Part shown: piece by piece, positions 25,067 to 34,422 of the stretch | How the letters are laid out: each line of letters opens with the position of its first letter | Numbering within the stretch: the stretch's first letter is position 1 | The notes under the pieces: model-generated | The model's input: only the letters and a program-made list of their open reading frames with translations | Databases searched by the model: none | Told to the model about the DNA's origin: nothing | Assembly: GCF_001666835.1 (NCBI RefSeq) | Contig: NZ_LZJF01000161.1 | Span: 62,001 to 126,000 of the forward strand | Source: Mycobacterium sp. E3251 | GTDB taxonomy: Bacteria > Actinomycetota > Actinomycetes > Mycobacteriales > Mycobacteriaceae | Length of the DNA stretch: 64,000 nucleotides | Reading direction: 5' to 3' | Made by a program: the position numbers and the translations under genes

Positions 25067-27993
25067 CCGACAACACCAGCGACACCGACGAAATACCCGT
25101 TGCACAACCCACGGAAGTCGAGCACAAGCCGCGCATCGCCCGCGCCGTCCGCGCCCTGGCGCTGCCGATCGTCGTCTGCTGGGTGCTGATCGCGGTCGGC
25201 GTCAACGTCTTCGTCCCACAATTGGAGAAGGTTGCCGAGGAGATCTCCGTTCCGCTCTCGCCGTCTGACGCACCGTCGGTCACCGGGATGAAGCACATCG
25301 GCGAGAAGTTCAAGGAGTACGACTCGGACAACCTCGTCCTGGTCACCCTGGTCGGTGATAAACCGCTCGGCGAGGACGCGCACCGGTTCTACGACGACCT
25401 AGTCAAAAAGATTCAGGCCGACCACGAACACGTCGAGCACGCGCTGAACTTCTGGGGACAGCGCTTCACGTCCTCAGGTGTGGAGAGCTACGACCATAAG
25501 GCCGCCTACGTCCAGGTCAACCTCAAAGGCGATCAGGGAGGGGCGGTCGGCGACGCATCCGTTGCCGCGGTGCGCAAGATCGTCGCGGACTCCACGCCGC
25601 CCGCCGGCGTCAAGGCCTACGTCGCGGGCCAGGGAGCGCTGACCGCCGACGTGATCGTTGTCGGTGACAAGAGCCTGGCCAAGATCACCATCATCACGGT
25701 CGTCATCATCGCGGTGATGCTGATGTTCGTTTACCGGTCCATCAGCACCGTGTTGCTGACCATGGTGATCCTCTTCGTGGGACTCGCGGCCGGCCGCGGC
25801 GTGGTGTCGCTGCTGGGCGAAACCGGCGTCATGGGATTGTCGACCTTCGCAGTGAACCTGCTGACCTCACTCGCGATCGCGGCGGGTACCGATTACGCGA
25901 TTTTCATGGTGGGCCGCTACCAGGAGGGCCGTGAACGCGGTCTGGACCGGGAAGCCGCCTATTACGACACCTTCGCCGGCGTCAGCAAGGTGGTCCTGGG
26001 CTCGGGTCTGACCATTGTTGGGGCGCTGGCCTGCTTGAAGTTCACCCGGCTGCCTTACTTCAGTTCGCTGGCGTTCCCGTGCGCGATAGGTCTGCTGGTG
26101 GTGGTGGCGGCCGGGGTCACGCTGACGCCCGCTCTTATCGTAGTCGCCAGTGGCTTCGGTCTTTTGGACCCCAAGCGCAAGTTCAACTACACCCGCTGGC
26201 GCCGCCTGGCGACTGCCATCGTGCGGTGGCCGGCGCCCATCCTCGCCGTTTCCGTCATTCTTGCCATCGTTGGCGCCCTTGGTCTCGCGGGCTTCACCCC
26301 GCGCTACAACGACCTCTACTACCTGCCGCACAGCGCCGCCTCCGTGCAGGCCTACGACGCGGCCGATCGGCACTTCACCCAGGCCCGTCTCAACCCGGAC
26401 CTGCTGATGATCGAATCGGACCACGATCTGCGCAATCCCCGAGACATGTTGGTGCTGGACAAGGTTGCCGGTGCCATCTTCCGGGTGCCGGGCATCGAAC
26501 GGGTGCAGAGCATCACCCGACCGCTCGGCCCACCGATCGAAGACGGGTCAATTCCGTTCCAGCTCAGCGTGCAAACCGCGCCGATCCGTGACAACCTCAA
26601 CTATTTGAGAGACCGCGTCGGCGACATCAAGAAGATCACCGGGTTCCTCGACACCCAGATCTCCCTGCTGGAACGCCAGTACGCGATCACCCAGAAGCTC
26701 GCCAACGCGACGGACGACAGCGCAAAAACCACGGCGGAGACCGCCGCCATCACCGACGAAATTCGCGACCACATCGCCGATTTCGACGACTTCTGGCGAC
26801 CGATCCGCAGCTACTTCTACTGGGAGAGGCACTGCTACGACATCCCGATCTGCTGGTCGCTGCGTAGCCTGTTCGATGCCTTGGACGGGTTTGATCAGCT
26901 CGCCGAGAAGTTCCACGCCCTCACCGGCGATCTCACCAACACGGCCGCGGCCACGCGCGAATTGTTGGCGATCATTCCGGAGAACATCGCTGTGTCGAAG
27001 GCGATCCGGGATACCACGCTGACCATCTACAGCTCGTTCAACAGTCTGATCGACCAGTTCGACCGGCTGACCGACACCAATGCTGTGATGGGTAAGTCGT
27101 TCAACGACGCTCGCGTGGAAAGCCTGTTTTACCTGCCGCCGGAGATCTTCCAGAACTCCGATTTCCAGTTCGGGTTGAGCCTGATGGTGTCGCCCGACGG
27201 AAAGGCCGCGCGCTTCATCATCACTCACTCCCTGGACCCGGCAACCGCGGAAGGCATCAAGTCCGTCGAGCAAGAGCGCAACGCGGCCAAGGAGGCGCTG
27301 AAGCTCACCTCGCTGGAGAACGCCGACATCTACCTCGGCGGCACCGCCGCGACATTCAACGACATCGCCACCGGCGCCTGGTACGACCTGCTGATCGCCG
27401 CGGTGGCGTCGATCGTGCTGATCTTCATCATCATGGTGATCGTCACCCGCGCCCTGGTAGCAGCGGGCGTCATCGTCGGCACGATCGTGCTGTCGCTAGG
27501 CGCAGCGTTCGGATTCTCGACTTTGATCTGGCAACACCTGTGCCACTTCCAGTTGCACTGGGTGGCAACGGAATTCGCGTTGATCGTGCTCTTGGCGGTG
27601 GGGTCTGATTACAACTTGATGCTGGTGTCGCGGATCGAGGAGGAAATCGGGGCCGGCCTGAACACCGGACTCATCCGCGGCGTCGGCGTGACGGGCCCGG
27701 TGGTGTCCGCGGCCGGTGTGGTGTTCGCCGTGACCATGGCCACGATGCTCTCCAGCGATCTCCGCGCGATCGGCCAGTTCGGCACGACGATCGGGCTCGG
27801 CCTGATGTTCGACACCTTCGTCGTCCGATCGCTCATCACGCCGTCGATCATGACGCTGATGGGACGCTGGTTCTGGTGGCCGAAGCGGGTCCGGGTCCGC
27901 CCGGCCAGCGAGATGCTTCGCTCCGTCGGGCCGCGCCCGCTGGTGCGCGCACTGCTGTACCAACCGCGCCACGCGGCTCCGCCGCAGACGTAG
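25063..27993 (+). CDS. MmpL-family RND transporter
   Basis: A 976-residue MmpL transporter with two RND halves. The first helix (about 28-48) precedes a porter domain; helices TM2-6 span about 205-365, a second large periplasmic loop with a coiled-coil insertion lies about 400-760, and TM7-12 follow. The proton-relay Asp-Tyr pairs are D277-Y278 (GTDYAIFMVGRYQEGR) and D849-Y850 (GSDYNLMLVSRIEEE). It looks like the MmpL4/MmpL5 type that pairs with an MmpS; the cargo (lipid, siderophore or GPL) cannot be told from sequence. It is translationally coupled to mmpS. The G+C content resembles neighbouring genes. Confidence 0.92.
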   Translation: MTDNTSDTDEIPVAQPTEVEHKPRIARAVRALALPIVVCWVLIAVGVNVFVPQLEKVAEEISVPLSPSDAPSVTGMKHIGEKFKEYDSDNLVLVTLVGDKPLGEDAHRFYDDLVKKIQADHEHVEHALNFWGQRFTSSGVESYDHKAAYVQVNLKGDQGGAVGDASVAAVRKIVADSTPPAGVKAYVAGQGALTADVIVVGDKSLAKITIITVVIIAVMLMFVYRSISTVLLTMVILFVGLAAGRGVVSLLGETGVMGLSTFAVNLLTSLAIAAGTDYAIFMVGRYQEGRERGLDREAAYYDTFAGVSKVVLGSGLTIVGALACLKFTRLPYFSSLAFPCAIGLLVVVAAGVTLTPALIVVASGFGLLDPKRKFNYTRWRRLATAIVRWPAPILAVSVILAIVGALGLAGFTPRYNDLYYLPHSAASVQAYDAADRHFTQARLNPDLLMIESDHDLRNPRDMLVLDKVAGAIFRVPGIERVQSITRPLGPPIEDGSIPFQLSVQTAPIRDNLNYLRDRVGDIKKITGFLDTQISLLERQYAITQKLANATDDSAKTTAETAAITDEIRDHIADFDDFWRPIRSYFYWERHCYDIPICWSLRSLFDALDGFDQLAEKFHALTGDLTNTAAATRELLAIIPENIAVSKAIRDTTLTIYSSFNSLIDQFDRLTDTNAVMGKSFNDARVESLFYLPPEIFQNSDFQFGLSLMVSPDGKAARFIITHSLDPATAEGIKSVEQERNAAKEALKLTSLENADIYLGGTAATFNDIATGAWYDLLIAAVASIVLIFIIMVIVTRALVAAGVIVGTIVLSLGAAFGFSTLIWQHLCHFQLHWVATEFALIVLLAVGSDYNLMLVSRIEEEIGAGLNTGLIRGVGVTGPVVSAAGVVFAVTMATMLSSDLRAIGQFGTTIGLGLMFDTFVVRSLITPSIMTLMGRWFWWPKRVRVRPASEMLRSVGPRPLVRALLYQPRHAAPPQT

Positions 27994-28098
27994 CAGGCGA
28001 CGCCCACTCGCCGGCGGCCCACCTCGGGGGCCGGACGGGGACGCCGCTTATTTTCACGCCGTTTACCGCAATCGCTGGCGCTCGACCACGGCCGGACT

Positions 28099-28140
28099 TA
28101 TTCTATGGTCGTTGAAAAACTATTCTATGGCCGTTGAAAA
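28099..28140. repeat. Tandem 20-bp repeat before the PPE gene
   Basis: Two copies of TATTCTATGGYCGTTGAAAA at 28099-28118 and 28121-28140 (19 of 20 identical, 22-base period), ending 33 bases before the PPE start. Each copy contains a possible -10 (TATTCT), so this could be a duplicated promoter or a pair of regulator sites. Confidence 0.6.
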
Positions 28141-28172
28141 CCGCGCTTGCTCGCCGCGGAGAGGAAGCCGAC

Positions 28173-29411
28173 ATGGACTTTGCTTCGCTCCCTCCGGAGG
28201 TCAACTCCGGACTGATGTATGCGGGACCGGGATCGGGGCCGATGCTGGCGGCCGCCGCGGGTTGGGACGCGTTGGCCGCCCAGCTGGAGTCCACTGCCAG
28301 TGGCTACGCGGCCGAGCTGGCGGCGCTGACCGGCCAGGCGTGGTCCGGCCCCTCGTCGCTGCTGATGACGGCGGCGGCCACACCCTATGTGCAGTGGTTG
28401 TCCACTGCCGCGGCGCAGGCCGCCCAGACCGGCGTCCAGGCCTACGCGGCAGCGGCGGCCTACGAGGCGGCGTTTGCGATGACGGTGCCGCCGCCGGTGA
28501 TCGCGGCCAACCGGGCGCAATTGATGGCACTGATCGCGACCAATTTCTTCGGGCAGAACACCCCGGCGATCGCGGCCACCGAAGCCCAATACATGCAGAT
28601 GTGGGTCCAGGACGCCACCGCGATGTACGGCTATGCGGCCGCGTGTGAGGCCGCCGGCACCCTGACCCCGTTTGATGAGCCGCCGCAGACCACCAACCCC
28701 GCAGGTCCGGGCGCCCAGGCCCAGGTGATGTCTCAAACCGCGGGCAACGCCACACAGCAGGTGGTCTCGACCAACGCCACGATGCACACCCTGAGCTCCG
28801 CGACCGCCGACACCGTCACGCCCGTGGCTCCGGGCGAAACGGTCACCGTCCCGGCGGGTGACACCATCGCCATCGGCACCAACACCGGCATGTACGTCAA
28901 CAGCGGCTCCATCACGATCACGGGGTCCGGAACCGATCTCATCAGCTTCGGCTCCGTTATCGTCAACCCCGGCAGCACAATTCACACGCTGATCGACTGT
29001 TCCGAGGGCGGTGTTCTGATCCCGAGCGGGGTCGACGTCACCGCCGACTCCGCCCCACTCGTCCTCACTCCGGGATCGTTCCAGGAGGTGCTGGTCAGCC
29101 TCGTGAACGGCTCGGCCACACTTCCCGTGGTCGGCGGGGAACAGGTCGCCATCGAAACGTTCGGGAACACCGCCACCGCCCTCGCCGGCCCCGCCGGCGC
29201 TTCCATCACCAACGTGTTCGGCACCGTCAGCGTCGCCACGCTCACCCCCATCCCCGGCCCGTCGGGCGCATTGGGGGCCCCGTTAGGTGTGCTGGCCGCG
29301 CCCGGCCTGGCGGGGACCGCAGGCATTCAGCCTCAGCTCGACGTGGATGGGCTGTTGGAATGGGCGCAAGGCATTTCGGGTGCCGACGTGGCAGCTGCCG
29401 CTTCGGGGTAG
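28173..29411 (+). CDS. PPE family protein (possibly truncated)
   Basis: A 412-residue PPE protein. The N-terminal domain (about 1-180) has [27 protein letters not shown], the [19 protein letters not shown] segment and [18 protein letters not shown], so it should pair with a PE protein and be exported by a type VII system. Residues about 220-345 are an unusual beta-rich, Thr/Val/Gly-rich segment ([18 protein letters not shown]) without the MPTR or NxGxGN repeats. The frame ends at an amber codon, but the same frame beyond it encodes an SVP-like PPE C-terminus (see 29412). The ATG at 28173 has the Shine-Dalgarno GAGAGGAAG; a frame 13 codons longer is rejected. No PE partner is adjacent. Confidence 0.85.
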   Translation: MDFASLPPEVNSGLMYAGPGSGPMLAAAAGWDALAAQLESTASGYAAELAALTGQAWSGPSSLLMTAAATPYVQWLSTAAAQAAQTGVQAYAAAAAYEAAFAMTVPPPVIAANRAQLMALIATNFFGQNTPAIAATEAQYMQMWVQDATAMYGYAAACEAAGTLTPFDEPPQTTNPAGPGAQAQVMSQTAGNATQQVVSTNATMHTLSSATADTVTPVAPGETVTVPAGDTIAIGTNTGMYVNSGSITITGSGTDLISFGSVIVNPGSTIHTLIDCSEGGVLIPSGVDVTADSAPLVLTPGSFQEVLVSLVNGSATLPVVGGEQVAIETFGNTATALAGPAGASITNVFGTVSVATLTPIPGPSGALGAPLGVLAAPGLAGTAGIQPQLDVDGLLEWAQGISGADVAAAASG

Positions 29412-29684
29412 CAGATCGTGGCAGGAGGGGACATGCGGTGGCCGTTTCACCCGTCGTCCGGGGTCGGCACGCCGTCCGCGGGGGCCGGCGACGCGGCCTC
29501 GCTAGGTCCGCTGTCGGTGCCGCGGGCCTGGACCACGATCGCCGGGGAGGTCGAATCAGCGCTGCCCTCAACGGCTTTGAGCGTCGATTCCGCGCCGGGA
29601 CGCACGTTCCGACAGGCACTGATGGCCACGATCAGCTGCGGGCGCCCACCACTTCGTCCGCCACGCCCAACGCCAGCGCCATGA
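29412..29684 (+). pseudogene. In-frame continuation: PPE-SVP-like C-terminus after amber codon
   Basis: Directly after the PPE stop (TAG 29409-29411), in the same frame, about 90 codons stay open and encode AASLGPLSVPRAWTTIAG and TFRQALMATI. This resembles the PPE-SVP module (G-x-x-S-V-P-x-x-W, then an F-x-E-A-L-M-like tail) that normally ends PPE-SVP proteins. An ATG at 29433 could start a separate short product, but this looks like the detached end of the same gene. It overlaps the 3' end of the convergent GMC gene by 53 bases. Confidence 0.5.
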
Positions 29685-31485
29685 TCGACACCTGCGGATT
29701 GACCTCCGGACAGCTCGGCAGGATCGAGGCGTCGGCGACCCATACGCCGTCCACGCCGCGCAACCGCCCGGTCTCGTCGACCGGGCAGAGCTGAGCGTCG
29801 ACGCCCGCGGCGGCCGTACCGGTCGGATGAAAAGCGGCCAGGTGCAAGCCTTTCGGGTCGCTGCGGCGCAGCGCGTCCTGCAGGGCGGGCAGCGAGGTCA
29901 CCGTCATCGCGCCCGGTAAACCGGTGAGTACCTCGGTCGCCCCCGCCGCGAACAGCAGCCTGCCCATGGCCTCGATTGCGACGACGAGCTTGGCGATGTC
30001 GTCGCGAGAGATGTTGTAGCGCACCAGCGTTTCGCCGCGCACCGAGGACACCGAACCGGCGCCGCGGTCGGCGACCATGGCGCCGAACGTCGCGACACGC
30101 GGGGCCCGGTCCAGCCAGCCGAGCAGCTCGGCGCCATAGCCGGGAAAGACCATCGAGCCCATGCCCGGTGGGGTCGAGGTCGCCTCGATCAACACGCCAT
30201 GCGATTCGTGCAGCTCGTGAACCGCGGCGCTCTGCAGCACCCCGTGCCAGGCGACGACGTCTTCCTCGAAACGCCCGGCCAGCATCGTCGCCGGATGCAG
30301 CGCCAGGTTGCGCCCGAGCCGCGGGTGCGCACCGAAGCCGCTGCGCCGCAACAGCCCTGGCGTCTCGGTGGCGCCGGCCGCCACGATGACCGTGTCGGCC
30401 AGGACGTCCAGCGCCGTGCCGTCGGCCCGGCGGGCCCGCACGCCCCGGGCGCGCCCATGCCGATGCAACACCCGCTCGACGCGGGCATCGGAGATGATCC
30501 GCGCGCCTGCCGCGCACGCCTCCGGCAGCGCGTTGAGGTGAACGCCGTACTTGGCGTTACGGGGGCAGCCGATCGCACACTGGCAACACCCTTCGCAGCC
30601 GGGCGCGTTGCGCGGAATGGGCGCCGCCCGCCAGCCCAGGGTGGCGGCGGCATCCAGCAGCAGCCGCCCGTTGCGGCCCATGACCTCCAGCGGCACCGGG
30701 GCGACCCGCAGCGTGCGCTCGACGTCGGCGAGGCGCTCGGTCAGTCGGTCGGAATCGGCCAGGGCAAGCCCGAACTCGTCACGCCAGCGCCGCTGCACGG
30801 CCGCCGGCGGGCGGTAGCAGGTGCCGGAGTTCACCACCGTGGTGCCGCCGACCGCCCGGCCGATGGGCAGCACCACCGAAGGACGTCCGAGGGCGACGGT
30901 GGCCCCGGCGCCGCGGTACAACCCGGCATAGCGGTCGATGGGATGCGTGGTGCGGAATTCCTCGACGGTCCACCGGCGCCCCTCCTCGAGAACGACGACG
31001 TCCAGTCCGGCCCGCGCCAGGGTGCGGGCCACCATCGCGCCGCCGGCACCGGAGCCCACAATCACCGCGTCCGCGGTGACGACCGAACGGCTCTCGGCCG
31101 AGGGGACGACGTTCAACGTCGCGTCGGGCCGGGCCGTTCCGTGCTCTTTGGCGTGCGAAAGCAGTTCCGGCGCATAGTTTTCCGCGCCGTTGGCCAAGAG
31201 CACGACCGCCTTCATGGCCTCGACGGCCGTAGCGGCGTCCGGGCTCAGCGCGGCGACCCGCTGCACCACCTGCGCGCGCCGGTCGGGTCCGAGGCGGGAC
31301 AGGGACCGGCCGGTGGTGACGTAGCTCGTCGCGGCCAGCGCGAGCATCCCGGCGCGCATCGCGACCCGCGATGTCGTCGGCAGCTGTCGCAGGTAGCGCT
31401 CGACGCGGTCGGTCAGCTCGGGCGGTGTCGGGCCGCCGCATTCCTCGGGCAGGAGCGCGCTACCGAACGACGCGACCAGGTTCAT
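29632..31485 (-). CDS. GMC-family FAD oxidoreductase (Rv0492c-like)
   Basis: A 617-residue glucose-methanol-choline oxidoreductase. The FAD dinucleotide fold GSGAGGAMVARTLA starts near residue 144; PGCEGCCQCAIGCPRNAK (residues about 285-305) is a Cys cluster typical of cholesterol-oxidase-like and related GMC members. The C-terminal domain has HLAAFHPTGTAAAG with the catalytic His, then DASILPSCPEVNPQVSIMALA. The N-terminal 135 residues are a helical extension. The substrate may be a sterol or other alcohol. It is the last gene of a three-gene minus-strand operon; the start overlaps the upstream stop by 4 bases. Confidence 0.88.
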   Translation of the reverse strand: MNLVASFGSALLPEECGGPTPPELTDRVERYLRQLPTTSRVAMRAGMLALAATSYVTTGRSLSRLGPDRRAQVVQRVAALSPDAATAVEAMKAVVLLANGAENYAPELLSHAKEHGTARPDATLNVVPSAESRSVVTADAVIVGSGAGGAMVARTLARAGLDVVVLEEGRRWTVEEFRTTHPIDRYAGLYRGAGATVALGRPSVVLPIGRAVGGTTVVNSGTCYRPPAAVQRRWRDEFGLALADSDRLTERLADVERTLRVAPVPLEVMGRNGRLLLDAAATLGWRAAPIPRNAPGCEGCCQCAIGCPRNAKYGVHLNALPEACAAGARIISDARVERVLHRHGRARGVRARRADGTALDVLADTVIVAAGATETPGLLRRSGFGAHPRLGRNLALHPATMLAGRFEEDVVAWHGVLQSAAVHELHESHGVLIEATSTPPGMGSMVFPGYGAELLGWLDRAPRVATFGAMVADRGAGSVSSVRGETLVRYNISRDDIAKLVVAIEAMGRLLFAAGATEVLTGLPGAMTVTSLPALQDALRRSDPKGLHLAAFHPTGTAAAGVDAQLCPVDETGRLRGVDGVWVADASILPSCPEVNPQVSIMALALGVADEVVGARS

Positions 31486-31811
31486 ATCACCCGCGCGAGC
31501 CGGCGGCCCAGCTTGATGAAGAACGGATAGGTGGCGAAGATCGCGCCCGCCGCGGCATGCAGGGGCCAGTCCGCCTCAGCGGTTTTCACGCTGAAAACCC
31601 CGCTGTTCCACATGAAGTCGCGGCCATTGCGGGCGCGGAAGGGCCGCCACAACACCCCCAGTCCGGGGACGTTGTTGTACAACCCGAACGACCCGCCGAA
31701 GAAGACACCCAGTGTGGCGGCCTCCGCGACATCGCGACGGTCGGCGGGGACCCGCCGCTCGATGAGCACGCCGGAGGCAAACAGCAGGGGTGGGTCCAGC
31801 AGAAAGCTCAT
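31482..31811 (-). CDS. Conserved hypothetical protein (Rv0492A-like)
   Basis: A 109-residue protein with motifs GVFFGGSFGLYNNVPGLG and NSGVFSVKTAEADWPLH, moderately hydrophobic around residues 30-45 and 85-100. It matches the small protein between Rv0492c and Rv0493c in M. tuberculosis. The function is unknown. It overlaps both neighbours by 4 bases (31482-31485 and 31808-31811), so all three are co-translated, and it may be an accessory subunit of the GMC oxidoreductase. Confidence 0.8.
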   Translation of the reverse strand: MSFLLDPPLLFASGVLIERRVPADRRDVAEAATLGVFFGGSFGLYNNVPGLGVLWRPFRARNGRDFMWNSGVFSVKTAEADWPLHAAAGAIFATYPFFIKLGRRLARVI

Positions 31812-32764
31812 GTCGGAATCCTTTCGTTGACGTCGGGTGCCGCGGCACCGCGCAGGCCCACTTCGGCGTGCCCGGTGCCCAGCACCGACCAGTGCCGGTC
31901 ATCGATCTCGATGTGGACGTCGGCCTGTTCGGTGTTGGTGCACACCGCCCTGCCGCCGTCGGGATCGGTGTATTGCAGGCTCACGCACCGCTCGGCCGGC
32001 TGGTCGATCCGGATGAGCACCCGGCGACCGCCGATGCGTCCCTCCAGCTGCCAGTGCGCCAGGCCGAGCGTCGTCCGCATCCGCAGTGACGGCAGCCGGC
32101 TTGCGGGCCAGTCCTTTCCGTCGATGCGAAACCGGATGAACGCCAGCGGTGCCAGCCTGTTCAGGCCCGGCTTGTGCGAGACGGCGGTGACCGCTTCGCA
32201 CACGTCACCATTGCCGAGGTCGGCATGGACCCATCCCCAGCGCTTGGCATTGCCGTGGCCGTAGATGTGGGCGACGCCGCCGCGCCACCCCTCGATGCGC
32301 GCGGCGGCGTCGTTGACGGTCAGTGAGCCGGTGAAGTCGGCGGTGGGGGCGAGGACGACCTGGGCGCCCGGCAGCAGCTCGCGCTCCCACGCGGCGCGGG
32401 GAAACGTCCACAGCGGTGCGCCGGTGTCGGCCCACGACAGATCCCAGGCGAGTGATCCGGCGCGTCCGCTCAGCCGTTCGTCGCCCACGCGGACGCCGTC
32501 GGCGTCGAACCACCAGGGGCCGGTCGCCGGACGAGCGGGCACTGGCCCGAACCGCTCGGTGCGGGGTGGCCCGTCGGGGGCGAACCAGGTGGCCCAACCG
32601 TGCGCGTAGGCATCCTCGGCGCGGGACAGCGGGGCCACCGTCTCGCAGTGCACCCACAGCCCGGCGCGCGTCACCGGATCCGAGAGGGTGGCGTACCAGA
32701 CTTCCAGGCGCCCGGCCTTGCCGCGCCAGCGCGGGGCCACTGCCGATCGCATCTCGCCGTCCAT
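31808..32764 (-). CDS. Conserved hypothetical protein (Rv0493c-like)
   Basis: A 318-residue cytoplasmic protein, all-beta in character, with many Trp ([45 protein letters not shown]). It resembles the AttH/tocopherol cyclase-like lipocalin-pair folds that bind lipids, which is an inference from pattern only. It is the first gene of the operon with the GMC oxidoreductase; the ATG at 32764 is 42 bases from the divergent FadR-like gene, so that regulator may control this operon. Confidence 0.78.
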   Translation of the reverse strand: MDGEMRSAVAPRWRGKAGRLEVWYATLSDPVTRAGLWVHCETVAPLSRAEDAYAHGWATWFAPDGPPRTERFGPVPARPATGPWWFDADGVRVGDERLSGRAGSLAWDLSWADTGAPLWTFPRAAWERELLPGAQVVLAPTADFTGSLTVNDAAARIEGWRGGVAHIYGHGNAKRWGWVHADLGNGDVCEAVTAVSHKPGLNRLAPLAFIRFRIDGKDWPASRLPSLRMRTTLGLAHWQLEGRIGGRRVLIRIDQPAERCVSLQYTDPDGGRAVCTNTEQADVHIEIDDRHWSVLGTGHAEVGLRGAAAPDVNERIPT

Positions 32765-32790
32765 GCCTCACCTTCCGTGGATCCGTCCAC

Positions 32791-32808
32791 TATATTGGTT
32801 GAGCCAAT
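32791..32808. promoter_or_regulatory. Promoter and candidate operator of the FadR-like gene
   Basis: TATATT at 32791-32796 is a good -10 for the GntR gene, and ATTGG-TTGAG-CCAAT at 32794-32808 is a perfect 5-5-5 inverted repeat that overlaps this -10 and the ATG. FadR/FCD proteins bind TGG-N5-CCA-like sites, so autoregulation is likely. It also lies in the promoter zone of the divergent operon. Confidence 0.5.
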
Positions 32809-33559
32809 GAACCAGTCAAGTCCGCTGCGCCCGCCCGACCGCCAACGCGTCGATGAACAGATCGCCGCGTCCATCACCGACGCCATCCTCGACGGCGCGT
32901 TTCCGCCGGGTTCGGCCTTGCCGCCCGAGCGCGAACTGGCCGAACAGCTCGGCGTCAACCGCACGTCCCTGCGGCAAGGTCTGGCCAGGCTGCAGCAGAT
33001 GGGTCTGATCGAGGCCCGGCATGGCAGCGGCAACGTGGTCGCTGACCCGCAGGCGCTCACCCACCCCGCGGTGGTCGAGGCGCTGGTCCGCAGACTGGGC
33101 CCCGAGTTCCTGGTGGAGCTGTTCGAGATCCGGGCCGCCCTGGGCCCGTTGATCGGCCGGTCGGCCGCGCGGCGCGGTGCCCCCGGGGATGCCGAGGCCC
33201 TACGTGCCGCGTTGGCCGCGGTCCGCGAGGCCGACAGCGCCGCCGCGCGCCAGGCCGCCGACCTCGCCTACTTCCGGGTGCTCATCCATCACAGCCGCAA
33301 CCGCGCGCTCGTGTTGCTGTACCGCTGGGTCGAGCACGCCTTCGGCGGCCGCGAGCATGACCTCACCGCCGCCTATGACGACGCCGCGCCGGTGGTCGCC
33401 GGCCTAAGTGCCATCACCGACGCCGTGCTGTCGGGCGACGAGGCTGCGGCCGCCGCTGCGGTGGAGGAATACCTGCGCGCCAGCGCACAGCGAATGATCT
33501 TGTCTTACACCAAGACTGAGGCTACTCGGCGAGGCGAGTCGCCGGATGGACCGCGATGA
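32807..33559 (+). CDS. GntR/FadR-family regulator (Rv0494-like)
   Basis: A 250-residue regulator. The winged helix (about 10-80) has [24 protein letters not shown] and [21 protein letters not shown]; the FCD effector domain (about 95-235) is helical with His/Asp residues for metal or ligand. M. tuberculosis Rv0494 is described as a starvation-induced, autoregulatory FadR-like protein that responds to long-chain acyl-CoA. The ATG at 32807 was chosen; an in-frame TTG at 32795 is an alternative that would lie in the -10. It is divergent from the GMC operon and overlaps the convergent Rv0495c-like gene by 38 bases. Confidence 0.87.
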   Translation: MNQSSPLRPPDRQRVDEQIAASITDAILDGAFPPGSALPPERELAEQLGVNRTSLRQGLARLQQMGLIEARHGSGNVVADPQALTHPAVVEALVRRLGPEFLVELFEIRAALGPLIGRSAARRGAPGDAEALRAALAAVREADSAAARQAADLAYFRVLIHHSRNRALVLLYRWVEHAFGGREHDLTAAYDDAAPVVAGLSAITDAVLSGDEAAAAAAVEEYLRASAQRMILSYTKTEATRRGESPDGPR

Positions 33560-34307
33560 GCCCCAGCTTGCTGCGGCGCTTGCACATCGCCGCCAGCTCC
33601 GCGTAGGCCTTGGCGCCGAGCAGCTCGGTGAGCTCATCGGCCATGCTCTCCCACACCTGCTTGGCGCCGACATGGGCGCCCGGGTCGCCGGTGCAGTACC
33701 AATGCAGGTCGGCACCCCCGGAACCCCAGCCGCGCCGATCGAATTCGGTGACAGTGGTTTTGAGGACTTCGGTGCCGTCGGGCCGCGTCACCCACTCCTG
33801 GCTGCGCCGGATGGGCAACTGCCAGCAGACGTCGGGCTTCATGGTCAACGGCGCGACGCCCAGCTTGAGGGCCTTGCTGTGCAGCGCGCAACCGACGCCG
33901 GCGGGGAAGCCGGGCCGGTTCAAGAAGATGCAGGCGTCCTTGTGTTTGCGGGTGCGGTACTGGGGCTGTCCGTCGTGCTCATCGAGCTCCAGATATCCCT
34001 TGCGGCCCAAGCCCTTTTCGCGGAACTGCCAGTCTTCGTCGGTCAGCTGCTGCACGGCGTCGTCGAGTCGGGCGCGGTCGTCGTCGTCGGATAAGAACGC
34101 CCCGTGCGAGCAGCATCCGTCGTCCGGCCGTCCCTCGACCGTGCCGTGGCAGGCGGGCGTGCCGAACACGCATGTCCAGCGTGACAGCAGCCAGGTGAGG
34201 TCGGCCGCGATCAGGTGCTCGGGATTGTCCGGGTCGTAGAACTCCACCCACTCACGAGCGAAGTCGAGTTCGACCTCGTGCCCAGGCTCCGGATAGGGAT
34301 TCGCCAC
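33522..34307 (-). CDS. Conserved Cys-rich protein (Rv0495c-like)
   Basis: A 261-residue cytoplasmic protein with conserved Cys/His groups: [27 protein letters not shown] and GVGCALHSK, suggestive of a metal or Fe-S site, as in the YkgJ-like (CxxC...) proteins, although the spacing differs. The function is unknown, but it is strongly conserved next to ppx1 in mycobacteria. The GTG at 34307 starts the product; the M. tuberculosis annotation is longer (296). It is divergent from ppx1. Confidence 0.78.
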   Translation of the reverse strand: MANPYPEPGHEVELDFAREWVEFYDPDNPEHLIAADLTWLLSRWTCVFGTPACHGTVEGRPDDGCCSHGAFLSDDDDRARLDDAVQQLTDEDWQFREKGLGRKGYLELDEHDGQPQYRTRKHKDACIFLNRPGFPAGVGCALHSKALKLGVAPLTMKPDVCWQLPIRRSQEWVTRPDGTEVLKTTVTEFDRRGWGSGGADLHWYCTGDPGAHVGAKQVWESMADELTELLGAKAYAELAAMCKRRSKLGLIAVHPATRLAE

Positions 34308-34409
34308 GGGTCCACGTTAGTCGACGATTCCGGCTCTTCGGCCCGCTGACACTCGGGGCCCGACGGTGCAACATCGGCAACCTCCACAGCGGGCCGCATC
34401 GTTGCCGAC

Positions 34410-34422
34410 TAGGTTGTTTCCC
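34410..34422 (+). promoter_or_regulatory. Leaderless -10 promoter of ppx1
   Basis: TAGGTT at 34410-34415, seven bases, then the GTG of ppx1 at 34423; no Shine-Dalgarno. Confidence 0.5.
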
